DNA of 64,000 nt from Clostridia bacterium (GCA_017482355.1 JAFUNJ010000010.1:62001-126000); one strand, 5' to 3'; counted from the first letter of the stretch, positions 48,943 through 58,157 are shown. Notes: generated by a model not told the origin, from the letters alone. Made by a program: numbers and translations.

Positions 48943-50520
48943 ATGAAGAACACAGCATTTAATCGTATCATTTCGGTCACTTTGGCAGTCCTTGTATTGA
49001 TTTCCGCGGTTTTATCACTTGCTTCCTGTAGCAATAATAACAACAAAAATAAGGGGGACACATACGTGTACAGTCAGGAAAAGCTTCTCCCGATAGTTCC
49101 TCAGCCGAAAGAGGTTTCGTTTATAGGCGAAAAAGATAACTATGCGGTATTTGAACTTAAACCCGCCGTTACGACGGACGACGCCGATTTTAAATCATAC
49201 GTCAATACCTTCAGAAACTACGTAAGAAAAATTAACGGAGTTACCTTGAAGAATGAAGTGGGCGGAATCGTGCTCATAAGAGACGAAAAGCTTGCCCCCG
49301 GTGAATATAAGATCGAAACAAGCGAGAGCGGAATGATCCTTTCGGCATCCGATAACGACGGCATCACCTACGCGCTTGCAACCGTTCATCAGATACTGAA
49401 CGTAAACGACGGCGTAATAACCGTTCCGTCCTATACGATAAAGGATAAGCCCGACTCCTCCTACCGTGCGCTTATGGTTGACCTTGCGCGTCAGTGGCAT
49501 CCCTTCAATACCCTCAAGGATTATATCGACCTCTGCTACCTCTATAAGATCAAGTTCATTCATCTTCACTTTACCGATACTCAGAGCTACACTCTGCCGT
49601 CCGACGCATTCCCGAAGCTTTCGACTGAGGGAAGAAGCTACACCAAGGAGCAGATCGCTTCGCTCAACGAATACGCAGCCGACCGCAATGTCGAGATCAT
49701 TCCCGAGATCGAGGTTCCGGGTCACGCGGCTTGCCTTACCGCCGCATATCCCGAGCTTTTTGCTAATACGCCAATATCCGGCGGAACCGACCGCAACATT
49801 ATCTGTGCAGGTAAGCCGGGAATCATGGATACTCTCAAGACACTCTTCGGTGAGCTGATCGAGATGTTCCCGAACTCGCGTTATATCCACGTCGGAGGTG
49901 ACGAGGCAAATATCTCCGCTTGGGAAAACTGCTCCGATTGCGTTGCCTATATGGAGAAGGAAAATATAAACGGTAAGTATCCCCTTTATACCCGTTTCGT
50001 TAAGGATATAACCGATATGATCCTCGCTATGGGCAAGACCCCCGTAGTATGGGAGGGATTCCCGAAGGAGGGTGCTGAAACCATTTCGAGAGATATAGTA
50101 GTAACCGCATGGGAATCGCTTTACCACCTCCCGAACGACCTCATCGACGAGGGCTTCACGGTAACGAACTCCTCGTGGGAACCTCTCTACATCGTTCCCC
50201 CGACGCACACGGGCGTACCGGGCGGCAGATGGTATCCGAAAGATATTCTTGAATGGAATAAATTTACCTGGAGTAACTGGTGGGATCAGTCGGCGGCATA
50301 CAAGAAGCCGATCGTCGTCGAGCCGACCGATCAGGTCATCGGCGGTACACTTTGCGCGTGGGAATGTAACTACGATCAGGACATTCAGCCCGTAAAGCAG
50401 AACCTCGCGGCACTTTCCGAGCGTCTTTGGAACGTAAACGGCACCTTCAACACGAAGGAAATGCTCGACGCGCTCAGTCGCCTTTATACCCTCGCCGATA
50501 AGGTTATCGACGGAAAGTAA
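48943..50520 (+). CDS. Beta-N-acetylhexosaminidase, GH20 lipoprotein
   Basis: The 525-residue exported enzyme has a lipobox SLASC (Cys29), a GH20b-like N-terminal domain and the catalytic barrel: YRALMVDLARQWHPFNTLKDYIDLCYLYKIKFIHLHFTD, IIPEIEVPGHAACL and HVGGDEA with the catalytic Asp320-Glu321, and late WECNYDQDIQP. It releases GlcNAc or GalNAc from glycans outside the cell. GGAAAAA-type site precedes the ATG. No transporter is adjacent. Confidence 0.93.
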   Translation: MKNTAFNRIISVTLAVLVLISAVLSLASCSNNNNKNKGDTYVYSQEKLLPIVPQPKEVSFIGEKDNYAVFELKPAVTTDDADFKSYVNTFRNYVRKINGVTLKNEVGGIVLIRDEKLAPGEYKIETSESGMILSASDNDGITYALATVHQILNVNDGVITVPSYTIKDKPDSSYRALMVDLARQWHPFNTLKDYIDLCYLYKIKFIHLHFTDTQSYTLPSDAFPKLSTEGRSYTKEQIASLNEYAADRNVEIIPEIEVPGHAACLTAAYPELFANTPISGGTDRNIICAGKPGIMDTLKTLFGELIEMFPNSRYIHVGGDEANISAWENCSDCVAYMEKENINGKYPLYTRFVKDITDMILAMGKTPVVWEGFPKEGAETISRDIVVTAWESLYHLPNDLIDEGFTVTNSSWEPLYIVPPTHTGVPGGRWYPKDILEWNKFTWSNWWDQSAAYKKPIVVEPTDQVIGGTLCAWECNYDQDIQPVKQNLAALSERLWNVNGTFNTKEMLDALSRLYTLADKVIDGK

Positions 50521-50568
50521 GCTCAAAATATCCTCTGCGCGTTTTCCCCAAAAAATGTTAATTCGCTA

Positions 50569-50597
50569 TTGCGTTTATGCGCATAATGTGATATACT
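50569..50597 (+). promoter_or_regulatory. Promoter of a candidate structured RNA
   Basis: TTGCGT (50569-50574), 17 bases and TATACT (50592-50597) predict a transcript start near 50604. Confidence 0.6.
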
Positions 50598-50602
50598 GTT
50601 AG

Positions 50603-50750
50603 CGGGGATAATATGATTTCTCGTAACGACTTGTACCGAAAGCGGTAAAGTGCGCTTGGAGTAATGCGCATCCGCGGGGAATTTGGGGCAAATTACTCGA
50701 AAGATAATACAAAAGCACATAAGCCGCATAGGGGGCTTATGTGCTTTTTT
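50603..50750 (+). ncRNA. Candidate structured RNA or leader with terminator
   Basis: Between the promoter at 50569 and the terminator stem (50711-50725 with 50734-50748, T-run after) lies a noncoding stretch of about 105 bases with several local hairpins: ACCG-AAAG-CGGT, TGCGC...GCGCA, and an outer GCGG...CCGC closure. I could not match it to any riboswitch class I know (TPP, SAM, glycine, purine, c-di-GMP, THF, B12 and others were considered). It precedes the lipoprotein/peptide array at 50789 and could be its leader or a free small RNA. Confidence 0.5.
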
Positions 50751-50788
50751 CGATACTCAATCTTTTACACTTGAAAGGAGTGGCAATT

Positions 50789-51244
50789 ATGAAAAGAATA
50801 ATAATCTTACTTTTAATGGTATCTATGATAGCCGCAGTATTTGTGGGGTGTGCTGATAAACCTGATTCAGGCGCTTTTGGCTCGTCATCCGCTGATACGA
50901 ACGGAAACGGGCTGAGGGACGACGCGGAATTGGAAATAATGGAATCACACTATAGTGACGGATGCCTATTAAAGAATAAAGAATTTTCTCCAAGCAATTA
51001 TGATGTCGAGTATTTCGGAACCTACAAGGGGGCTTTAGCTGTAAGGATAACTTGCAAGGGTGTTGACTATCTCAGCTCGGGAAATAAGGAAGTTGTTGGT
51101 AATATTACATTCTCTTATGGAAGTGGTAGTTCAATCGACCTTTGGGTGAAAGGAAGGTTTTACAGTCTTACGGAAGCGCACTTTAACGGAATTTTGACAG
51201 ATGAAGATGTCGAAGCGATATACTCGGCATTTGTAAAAAAATAA
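50789..51244 (+). CDS. Small lipoprotein with calcium-loop-like motif (array unit 1)
   Basis: The 151-residue protein has a lipobox VFVGC (Cys21), followed by a Ser-rich linker and DTNGNGLRDDAELEI, resembling Ca2+-binding thrombospondin/EF-hand loops. A beta-alpha domain follows with YFGTYKGALAVRI, FSYGSG, YSLTEAHFNGILTDEDVEAI, a pattern repeated in units 2 and 3. Function unknown. The start at 50789 follows GAAAGGAG. Confidence 0.82.
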   Translation: MKRIIILLLMVSMIAAVFVGCADKPDSGAFGSSSADTNGNGLRDDAELEIMESHYSDGCLLKNKEFSPSNYDVEYFGTYKGALAVRITCKGVDYLSSGNKEVVGNITFSYGSGSSIDLWVKGRFYSLTEAHFNGILTDEDVEAIYSAFVKK

Positions 51245-51294
51245 ATTTCGCAACTAAAGCGTGTTTAAGGACAGCGAAAAGAAAGGGGTCAATT

Positions 51295-51558
51295 ATGAAG
51301 AAAACAGGTAAATTTTTATCCCTAATTCTCTCTTTCAGTATTATTTGCGGACTATTAAGCGGGTTCACGAGCGAATCCGATTTGGTTGAAACTGTTCAAA
51401 CAGTAGTCCGCGACTCGAAAATTATCTGTAATGCAACGATAGACCAAGATTTTGACGACAGTAGCGTTATCGTAATAATGGATAATATAACCGGCGGAAT
51501 CAATAAGCAACATGATTTAAGCTTTTTCGGGGATATAGGAGCAACATTTGTAATTTGA
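51295..51558 (+). CDS. Short exported peptide homologous to the subtilase N-terminus (unit 1)
   Basis: The 87-residue protein has a signal peptide (FLSLILSFSIICGLLSGF) and then matches residues 38-82 of the subtilase at 53148: VRDSKIICNATIDQDFDDSS and NITGGINKQHDLSFFGDIGA. It stops a few residues after GDIGA, where the subtilase continues. It lacks any catalytic part. It is either a free-standing prodomain-like peptide or a duplication remnant with its own AAAGGGG site. Confidence 0.75.
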   Translation: MKKTGKFLSLILSFSIICGLLSGFTSESDLVETVQTVVRDSKIICNATIDQDFDDSSVIVIMDNITGGINKQHDLSFFGDIGATFVI

Positions 51559-51574
51559 AAGGAGATATTTTGCT

Positions 51575-52036
51575 ATGAAAAAAATAATAATCTTGCTTTT
51601 GACGGCATCTATGATAGCCGCGGCGTTTATAGGGTGTGATTCAGGTGCTTTCAGCTCGTCATCCAAGGACACGAACGGAAACGGGCTGAGAGATGATGTG
51701 GAGCTGAATATTTTGAAAGCACATCACAAAAAAAATCGCGACGAGGAATTTCGTCCTGATATTCATGAAATCTATTATTTTGGACGGTATAACGGTGCAT
51801 ATATAGTAAAAATAATTTGTGGATACGCTCAATCACCGGATTCTAAACCTACGGTTGATATTGACAGTATGTCGGATGAAAAACTCTTTTCTTCTGATAA
51901 AAGGGGAAATGTTGCATGGTATAACGGAGAAATGAGATCGATATTGTCGTTGCTTGAAGATGGCATTTTAAATGAGGATGATATAAATGAAATTCGAGAG
52001 AAACTAAAAAAGTATCATTTATCAAATTCAAATTGA
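51575..52036 (+). CDS. Small lipoprotein with calcium-loop-like motif (array unit 2)
   Basis: The 153-residue protein starts with nearly the same signal peptide and lipobox (AAFIGC) as units 1 and 3, then DTNGNGLRDDVELNI and one copy of the domain (YYFGRYNGAYIVKII, MRSILSLLEDGILNEDDINEI). It lies 16 bases behind the short peptide gene, with GAAAGGAG spanning the gap. Confidence 0.8.
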   Translation: MKKIIILLLTASMIAAAFIGCDSGAFSSSSKDTNGNGLRDDVELNILKAHHKKNRDEEFRPDIHEIYYFGRYNGAYIVKIICGYAQSPDSKPTVDIDSMSDEKLFSSDKRGNVAWYNGEMRSILSLLEDGILNEDDINEIREKLKKYHLSNSN

Positions 52037-52120
52037 CGATTGATTTCTTTTGATTTAAACTAGTTGTAGTTGATGAATCGAAAAATATTACTCTTAGATG
52101 CTAATGGAAAGGAGCTCGTT

Positions 52121-52384
52121 ATGAAAAATTGTGTTAGATATATCTCTGCTTTGATTTGTTTTAGCATAGTTTTTACGTTGTTTGGTGGATTTACAAGCGA
52201 AAAGAATGTAGAAAACGAAAATGTTAAAATAACTCGCGACAAAAAAATACTGAGTGATGCAACGATCGACCAAGACTTTGAAGATTGCAGTGTAATAGTC
52301 ATTATGGATAACATTGCAGGCGAAATTAATAAGCGACATGAGTTGAGCTTTTTTGGGGATATAGGAGCAACACTTGTAATTTGA
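52121..52384 (+). CDS. Short exported peptide homologous to the subtilase N-terminus (unit 2)
   Basis: Like unit 1 it has exactly 87 residues, a signal peptide (YISALICFSIVFTLFGGF) and ITRDKKILSDATIDQDFEDCS plus NIAGEINKRHELSFFGDIGA, ending a few residues later. The start at 52121 follows AAAGGAG. The segment across its 3' end and the next gene's start is almost identical to that of unit 1, showing recent duplication or gene conversion. Confidence 0.75.
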   Translation: MKNCVRYISALICFSIVFTLFGGFTSEKNVENENVKITRDKKILSDATIDQDFEDCSVIVIMDNIAGEINKRHELSFFGDIGATLVI

Positions 52385-52400
52385 AAGGAGATATTTTGCT

Positions 52401-53102
52401 ATGAAAAAAATAATAATCTTGCTTTTGACGGCATCTATGATAGCCGCAGCATTTATGGGGTGTTCGGATAAACCTGATTCAGAAAAGCAGAATTCAGAAA
52501 AGTTGCCGAGCGACGGCTTCGGATTAACTTCGGAGGATACTAACGGCAACAAGCTGAGGGATGACGTTGAACTGAAAATTTTGAAACACGTATACGGCAA
52601 AAAGGTAGATCCCGACGATACAAGATTAACTTATTATACAACTTATCATAATGCAATTGTGCTGTCAGTGTATATCATAAAACCAAATTCGATTTATGTA
52701 GAAGATATTCTTACTGAAACAGTTGCGGGATTTGAGTTCACCTTCGACGCAAGGAATCGACCGAAAATTTGGTATGTTGACAAATTGTACGAATTAAAGG
52801 ATGCTTATGAATTGGGCATAGTGACAGTTGACGACCTTGAGAATTTATCTAAAAGAATCTGTGGGGAACCTGTAATTTATGGAATTTATAATGGCGCGAC
52901 CGTGTGTGAAATGTGGGGAAATGCATATCTCGACATTAAAAATGATCAAACTATTGAGGGATTCGTGTTCAGGTTTAGTGAAGGAATGAATATCAAAGTT
53001 TTTCACAACGATAAACTATATGGGCTTAAAGAAGCTTATGAACTTGGTATACTAACAATTGATGATATTAAGGACATACACGCTAAGCATTTAAATGGAT
53101 AA
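52401..53102 (+). CDS. Lipoprotein with two copies of the array domain (unit 3)
   Basis: The 233-residue protein has a lipobox AAFMGC, DTNGNKLRDDVELKI and two tandem domains. The first contains YYTTYHNAIVLSVYI, FEFTFDARN and YELKDAYELGIVTVDDLENL; the second YGIYNGATVCEMWG, FVFRFSEG and YGLKEAYELGILTIDDIKDI. It directly precedes the full subtilase, 45 bases away. Confidence 0.83.
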   Translation: MKKIIILLLTASMIAAAFMGCSDKPDSEKQNSEKLPSDGFGLTSEDTNGNKLRDDVELKILKHVYGKKVDPDDTRLTYYTTYHNAIVLSVYIIKPNSIYVEDILTETVAGFEFTFDARNRPKIWYVDKLYELKDAYELGIVTVDDLENLSKRICGEPVIYGIYNGATVCEMWGNAYLDIKNDQTIEGFVFRFSEGMNIKVFHNDKLYGLKEAYELGILTIDDIKDIHAKHLNG

Positions 53103-53147
53103 TTGTTGACATGTTTAGATGTGAGTTTTCGGAAAAGGAGGAAAATT

Positions 53148-55817
53148 ATGAAGGTAAAAATTCGTTTGGCTAGTTTTACGCTTGCTATCAGTCTTTTGTT
53201 TGTTTCTTTTAGCGGTTTTTCAAGCTCCAATGAAGCGACTGAAACGATTGATAAGGTTCGGGACACAAAAATACTTTGTACGGCGACAGTTGATCAGGAA
53301 TTTGACGACAGCAGCGTTTTGGTCATTATGGATAATATAAGCGGCGGAATTAACAAGCAACATGACTTGAGTTTCTTTGGAGATATAGGGGCGTCTTCGA
53401 TTACAGATTTAACGACCTTGTCATCAGATACTCTTGTGTCAAGTGGAATAGTATCGAGCGAGAGTGTATCAAGAGGCATGTCCGAAACTGCTACAATCAG
53501 CACTAAAAAATTGCCGTGGTTTGAAGTGAATGTCGAAACCTTTCGGCAGATACTAAAAATCGAATTGTCTACGCATAGTAAAGAAAATGTTTTAAACGTA
53601 ATAAAAAAACTCGAGAAAATAGAAGGAATTAAGTACGCAGGACCGAACTACAAAATGCGTTTGTGTTCAGATGACATTGATTTAACGCGCTCATCAAAAG
53701 ATGAAGAAGAAGTCAATCAATATCCTTGGGGAATAATAAAAACGAACGTCGAAGGAGCTTGGAATATTGCGCCGGGGTCGCACAACATAAAAGTAGGAGT
53801 AATAGATTCGGGAATTGCGCAACATCCTAATCTTCTGGATAACCTTGTCGCGGGTAAAAACTTTTTTAACAATTCAAGCACAGGGGATACCTACGGACAC
53901 GGCACGGGGGTGGCGGGTGTTATCGGCGCAGTTGCAGGTAACGGTCTTGATGTACAAGGCGTTTGCCAAAACGTGTCGTTGGTACCTCTAAAAGTATACA
54001 CTACGAAAGACGAAAACGGCTATACAAATGGAAACAGCGATGATGTTGCTTATGCAATAGATTATGCAACAGATAATGGTATTCACATTATAAATTGCAG
54101 TATGGAAATCCGTGCTGACGATTCAGCCGTAGCACAAGCGATAATTAATTATCCTGGACTTTTTGTAACAGCTGCTGGAAATGATGATAGTGACAATGAC
54201 GGTACACCACAGTATCCTTCGGATTACACCAAAACACTTACCAATGTAATTTCTGTTGGCGCTTCCTATTTCATGAAAGTGACGCAGGACACTGACGTAG
54301 ACACGATTTATGTCTCGTCAAATTTTGGTGCAAATTCCGTTGACCTATTTGCTCCCGGATATGATTTTAAGTCGACTTGGATCAATGATGAAGGTCAAAA
54401 AGAAGTATCGGGAACTTCCTACGCAGCTCCATTTGTTTCCGGCGCCGCTGCTTTAATAATGAGCGTGCGTCCTGACTTGTCACCTGCGGAAGTCAAAAAG
54501 TGCATAATGGACAGCGTCGATAAAAGTAACGCTTTCGCGGGTAAATGTGTCTCAGGCGGACGCCTTAACGTTTACAAGGCAGTACGGCTTGCGACGCAAC
54601 CGCAGACCTTTACAGGAGACGTAAACGGAGACGGTAAAGCGGACATGATAATTACCCGCCGCGCATCAAACGGAAAGAGAGCAATAGATGTATATCTTGC
54701 CCGAGGCAGCGGATTGTTTGAAGAACCTATTACCAGAGAATTTACGCAGGCATATAATTATGAAGATCCGGTTTTCGTAGGTGACGTAAATAATGACCAA
54801 AAAACTGATCTTATCGTTCATACCACATTCGACGGGGATAGAGCATTTCTCATTTATTGCGGAAAAGAAGACGGAACATTTAAGAATGCCTCTCTTACTG
54901 TTACGGAGGACAGCCACAATTATTTCACAACGAAAGCAAAATTCTTTGTAGCTGACGCAAACGGCGACGGCAAGGACGATTTTATAGTCCATACAAAAAA
55001 TTCAAGTGGTAAAAGAGTAAATCTTACATATCTCGGCGAAGTCTATGGGAGCGTGACTACATTCAGTACTTCCGCAAGCACCTTTACCTCAACGAATAAT
55101 TACGCAGTTGATCCCGTATTTATCGGATACTTTAATAATGACGAATTCCCTGACATGGTAGTTCCTCACGCTAATTCGAGTGGAAAACGTTGCCTCTTGG
55201 TATATAAGGGGCAGGCAAGTGCGCCTTATTTCGCTGCGGGAGTCAAGTTTAACAGCACAAGAAACCACGATCCCGTTACCTATGCTTGTCAGCAATTTAT
55301 CAGTGACGTAAACGGTGACGGATATGATGACCTAGTCGTTCATTGGAAAAGCGCAAATGGCAAACGGAATAATTTGGTGTATAAAGGTAGCTCCTCCGGA
55401 TTGACGACCGAGGCGGTTGCAACGGACGAAACCTCAAATAACTATATTGCAAAAGACCCGGTATTTGTAGGTGACATAAACGGTGACGGGCGCGGAGATA
55501 TGGTCGTTCAATGGGCTAACTCAGGCGGTCAACGTAATTTTCTTATATATAAGGGAAAAGAAGATGCAAAATATATGACCGGTGCAAATTATAATATGAG
55601 CGATCCTCTTGATGTTATCGAAACACCTTCTTGTTTCTTACTTGCAGACGTTACGGGCGAAGGAAGAGCGGATTTTATAGTAAAGTATTGCGATAGCAAC
55701 GAAAATGTAGCGTTTATAACATATACCGGCACCGGCGCTACTCTTTTCAATCCGGGAGCTAGTACTACGTTAACAAACACAATCCCATATTTCAACCATA
55801 CTCCTACTACACAATAA
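53148..55817 (+). CDS. Secreted subtilisin-like serine protease with FG-GAP/VCBS-like repeats
   Basis: The 889-residue exported protein has a signal peptide and an N-terminal part shared with the short peptides (residues 38-82). A prodomain-like region (EVNVETFRQILKIEL...IEGIKYAGPNYK) comes next, and then an S8 catalytic domain with Asp220 (VGVIDSG), His251 (YGHGTGVAG), oxyanion Asn345 (AAGN) and Ser424 (SGTSYAAP). Residues 488-880 hold about seven repeats of the G/A-D-x-N-x-D-x-x-D-x-x-V type, forming a probable calcium-binding propeller. No sortase motif or anchor is visible. AAAAGGAGG precedes the start at 53148. Confidence 0.92.
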   Translation: MKVKIRLASFTLAISLLFVSFSGFSSSNEATETIDKVRDTKILCTATVDQEFDDSSVLVIMDNISGGINKQHDLSFFGDIGASSITDLTTLSSDTLVSSGIVSSESVSRGMSETATISTKKLPWFEVNVETFRQILKIELSTHSKENVLNVIKKLEKIEGIKYAGPNYKMRLCSDDIDLTRSSKDEEEVNQYPWGIIKTNVEGAWNIAPGSHNIKVGVIDSGIAQHPNLLDNLVAGKNFFNNSSTGDTYGHGTGVAGVIGAVAGNGLDVQGVCQNVSLVPLKVYTTKDENGYTNGNSDDVAYAIDYATDNGIHIINCSMEIRADDSAVAQAIINYPGLFVTAAGNDDSDNDGTPQYPSDYTKTLTNVISVGASYFMKVTQDTDVDTIYVSSNFGANSVDLFAPGYDFKSTWINDEGQKEVSGTSYAAPFVSGAAALIMSVRPDLSPAEVKKCIMDSVDKSNAFAGKCVSGGRLNVYKAVRLATQPQTFTGDVNGDGKADMIITRRASNGKRAIDVYLARGSGLFEEPITREFTQAYNYEDPVFVGDVNNDQKTDLIVHTTFDGDRAFLIYCGKEDGTFKNASLTVTEDSHNYFTTKAKFFVADANGDGKDDFIVHTKNSSGKRVNLTYLGEVYGSVTTFSTSASTFTSTNNYAVDPVFIGYFNNDEFPDMVVPHANSSGKRCLLVYKGQASAPYFAAGVKFNSTRNHDPVTYACQQFISDVNGDGYDDLVVHWKSANGKRNNLVYKGSSSGLTTEAVATDETSNNYIAKDPVFVGDINGDGRGDMVVQWANSGGQRNFLIYKGKEDAKYMTGANYNMSDPLDVIETPSCFLLADVTGEGRADFIVKYCDSNENVAFITYTGTGATLFNPGASTTLTNTIPYFNHTPTTQ

Positions 55818-55824
55818 ATAAACG

Positions 55825-55854
55825 AAGCCCTCGCGGATTTCCGCGAGGGCTTTT
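55825..55854. terminator. Bidirectional terminator after the subtilase gene
   Basis: A 12-bp stem (55825-55836 with 55841-55852) with an ATTT loop and T-run lies between the subtilase and the convergent GH4 gene. Confidence 0.85.
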
Positions 55855-55860
55855 AGTGTG

Positions 55861-57180
55861 TCAGTTAAACTTCGGCATCCAGTTTCCGTGCGCCTCGATA
55901 AGCTCGTCGACCATCTTCTTGATGGAGTCGATGTCAAGCTCGCTTCCAGTATGCGGGTCGAGCATTGCCGCCTGGTAAATGTGCTCCTTCTTTTTCGTGC
56001 GTGCCGCCTCGATGGTGAGAAGCTGAACGTTGATATTCGTCATATTCATAGCTGCGCAGGCAAGGGGAAGCGAACCGACGCGACTGGGAGTGATTCCGTT
56101 GCCGTTTACAAGGCAGGGAACCTCAACGCACGCTTCTTCGGGAAGATTTGAGATAATGTGACCTGTGTTGAGTACGTTACCGCCGATCTCATACGGCGTG
56201 TTCGTAACGACGGATTCCATAATGTAAGAGGCATATTCGTGTGTGCGGTTATGCTCTTTCACGCCGTTTTCGAGCATGTTCTTATAATCCTCTTTCCAAG
56301 CCGCTATCTGATTGATACAGCGGCGCGGATATTCGTCAAGCGGAATGTTGTATTTCTTGATAAGCTCGGGATACTTGCTCTTGATATAGAACATATTGTA
56401 TTCGGCATTATGCTCCGAGCTTTCGGTGCAGTAATAACCGAAGTTCTTGATGTATTCTAGACGCACCTTGTTGTAGCAGTCGGGAGCTTCAATGCGAGCA
56501 TCAATGCGCTTCTTGATCTCGGGATAGAGGTCGACGCCGTTCTTGTCGCGAACGTCGAGAAGCCACGCCATGTGGTTGATTCCCGCGATCTTAGAGCGGT
56601 GACCTTCAAGCTTCTCTGTCATTCCGACTTCATTCAGAAGCGATTCAACGCAGACCTGAACGCTGTGGCAGAGACCTACGGTCTTTACCCCCGTGTAGCG
56701 CTGGATATAACCGCTGAGCATCGCCATCGGGTTGGTATAGTTAAGAAGGATCGCGTCGGGGCATACCTCCTCCATTTCGTGCGCAAAATCCTCCATAACG
56801 GGAATGGTGCGTAGTGCACGCATGATACCGCCGATTCCGAGTGTATCGGCGATCGTCTGCTGAAGACCGTATTTTTTCGGTATCTCAAAGTCTGTGATAG
56901 TGCAGGGATCATATCCGCCGACCTGTATCGCGTTGATCACGAAGCTTGCGCCGCGAAGCGCTTCCTTGCGGTTTTCGGTTCCAAGGTAGCATTCGATCTT
57001 TCCGTATCCGCCCTTATCCTTTCTTATTGCCTCAAGTATGACGCGGCTCTCCTCCAGGCGCTTACCGTCAATGTCGTAAAGAGCAAATACGCTGTCTCTT
57101 AACGATTCGGTACACAGGCAGTCGCCGATCACGTTTCTTGCAAATACGGTGCTTCCCGCACCCATAAAGGTTATTTTCAT
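55861..57180 (-). CDS. GH4 family alpha-glycosidase (alpha-galactosidase-like)
   Basis: The 439-residue protein has the NAD-dependent GH4 layout: MKITFMGAGSTVFARNVIGD (Rossmann), GASFVINAIQVGGYDP, ILLNYTNPMAMLSGYIQRY, GLCHSVQ (metal-binding Cys-His) and GINHMAWLLD. The NHMAW pattern favours the alpha-galactosidase (MelA) or alpha-glucuronidase side. It acts inside the cell. The start at 57180 follows GGAGGTG; it is divergent from an AraC regulator. Confidence 0.9.
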   Translation of the reverse strand: MKITFMGAGSTVFARNVIGDCLCTESLRDSVFALYDIDGKRLEESRVILEAIRKDKGGYGKIECYLGTENRKEALRGASFVINAIQVGGYDPCTITDFEIPKKYGLQQTIADTLGIGGIMRALRTIPVMEDFAHEMEEVCPDAILLNYTNPMAMLSGYIQRYTGVKTVGLCHSVQVCVESLLNEVGMTEKLEGHRSKIAGINHMAWLLDVRDKNGVDLYPEIKKRIDARIEAPDCYNKVRLEYIKNFGYYCTESSEHNAEYNMFYIKSKYPELIKKYNIPLDEYPRRCINQIAAWKEDYKNMLENGVKEHNRTHEYASYIMESVVTNTPYEIGGNVLNTGHIISNLPEEACVEVPCLVNGNGITPSRVGSLPLACAAMNMTNINVQLLTIEAARTKKKEHIYQAAMLDPHTGSELDIDSIKKMVDELIEAHGNWMPKFN

Positions 57181-57240
57181 AGTGAACACCTCCAAAAATA
57201 CTTGTTAATTCAATTTTATCATGTTTTTGTCGTTTGGGTA

Positions 57241-57270
57241 TTGATTTTTGTTAGTAAAACTTGTTATAAT
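57241..57270 (+). promoter_or_regulatory. Promoter of the AraC-type regulator
   Basis: TTGATT (57241-57246), an 18-base spacer and TATAAT (57265-57270). Confidence 0.6.
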
Positions 57271-57291
57271 GTTGTGTGAGGTGAAGAAAAA

Positions 57292-58071
57292 ATGAGTGTG
57301 ACCGAAATTGTCATAAATAAAAATTATCTCGATATCAGCCCGAAGGAATTCGGATATGAGGCGTGTCTGCCGTCACATTATTTCGGTCCGACGGTAAGGG
57401 AATATTGGCTTTTGCATTATGTTGTGTCGGGGAAGGGCATTTTTGAGCGCGAGGGACAGGTGCATAATGTGGGGGAAGGGCAGATATTCGTTATTCCGCC
57501 GTACGTTGATACGTATTACCAAGCCGACGGAAACGATCCGTGGGAATATATATGGATAGGATTCGATTCGGAGTCGGTTGCAGGCACTGTTTTTACAGAG
57601 CACGTAATGACGGTTGCGGGCGCAGGAAAAATATTTCGCGATATGAAAAGATGCTCCGAAATGGATAACGGCAGAAGTCCCTTTCTTTGCGCAAAAATAT
57701 GGGAGCTGATCTCTCTCATACTCGACGGAACTGATAATCCGCCCGACCATATAGACAAAGCTCTTAACTATATTCACGCCGGATATGCAAACGGTATTAC
57801 CGTTTCATCGGTTGCCGAGCGACTTAATCTCGACAGAACGTATTTTTCGGTGTTATTTAAAAAGCGTCTCGGTATCTCGCCCATAAAGTACCTTTCCGAT
57901 CTTCGTCTCGAGAAGGCGGCGGAGCTTATCGTGAAGCACGGTATGTCGCCGACGACTGCATCGCTTTCCGTCGGTTATCCCGACTATTGTCATTTTTCGC
58001 GAGCTTTTAAGAAAACCTTTGGAAAAAGCCCGAAGGAGTACGCAAAACGTTATCTGAATGACCGAAAATGA
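57292..58071 (+). CDS. AraC-family transcriptional regulator
   Basis: The 259-residue protein has an N-terminal cupin-like sensor (YWLLHYVVSGKGIFEREGQVHNVGEGQIFVIPPYVDTYY) and two C-terminal HTH motifs (ITVSSVAERLNLDRTYFSVLFKKRLGISPIKYL and ATASLSVGYPDYCHFSRAFKKTFGKSPKEY). It probably senses a sugar and controls the divergent GH4 gene. Confidence 0.92.
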   Translation: MSVTEIVINKNYLDISPKEFGYEACLPSHYFGPTVREYWLLHYVVSGKGIFEREGQVHNVGEGQIFVIPPYVDTYYQADGNDPWEYIWIGFDSESVAGTVFTEHVMTVAGAGKIFRDMKRCSEMDNGRSPFLCAKIWELISLILDGTDNPPDHIDKALNYIHAGYANGITVSSVAERLNLDRTYFSVLFKKRLGISPIKYLSDLRLEKAAELIVKHGMSPTTASLSVGYPDYCHFSRAFKKTFGKSPKEYAKRYLNDRK

Positions 58072-58157
58072 CCGTTTTTCGGCAAAATAAATATAAAACC
58101 GTATCAAAAAGTATCAGTATTTCTATAAAGAAATTAGAAAAAAATCGCGGAATTATA

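Noticed and set aside
49195..50526. Open frame antisense to the GH20 gene
   Set aside because: No start signal or family features; the GH20 protein on the other strand is complete.
50603..50750. Known riboswitch or 6S/SRP RNA
   Set aside because: Conserved cores of the classes I can recall, including SRP tetraloop regions and c-di-GMP, SAM, TPP and glycine aptamers, could not be found; it is left as unidentified.
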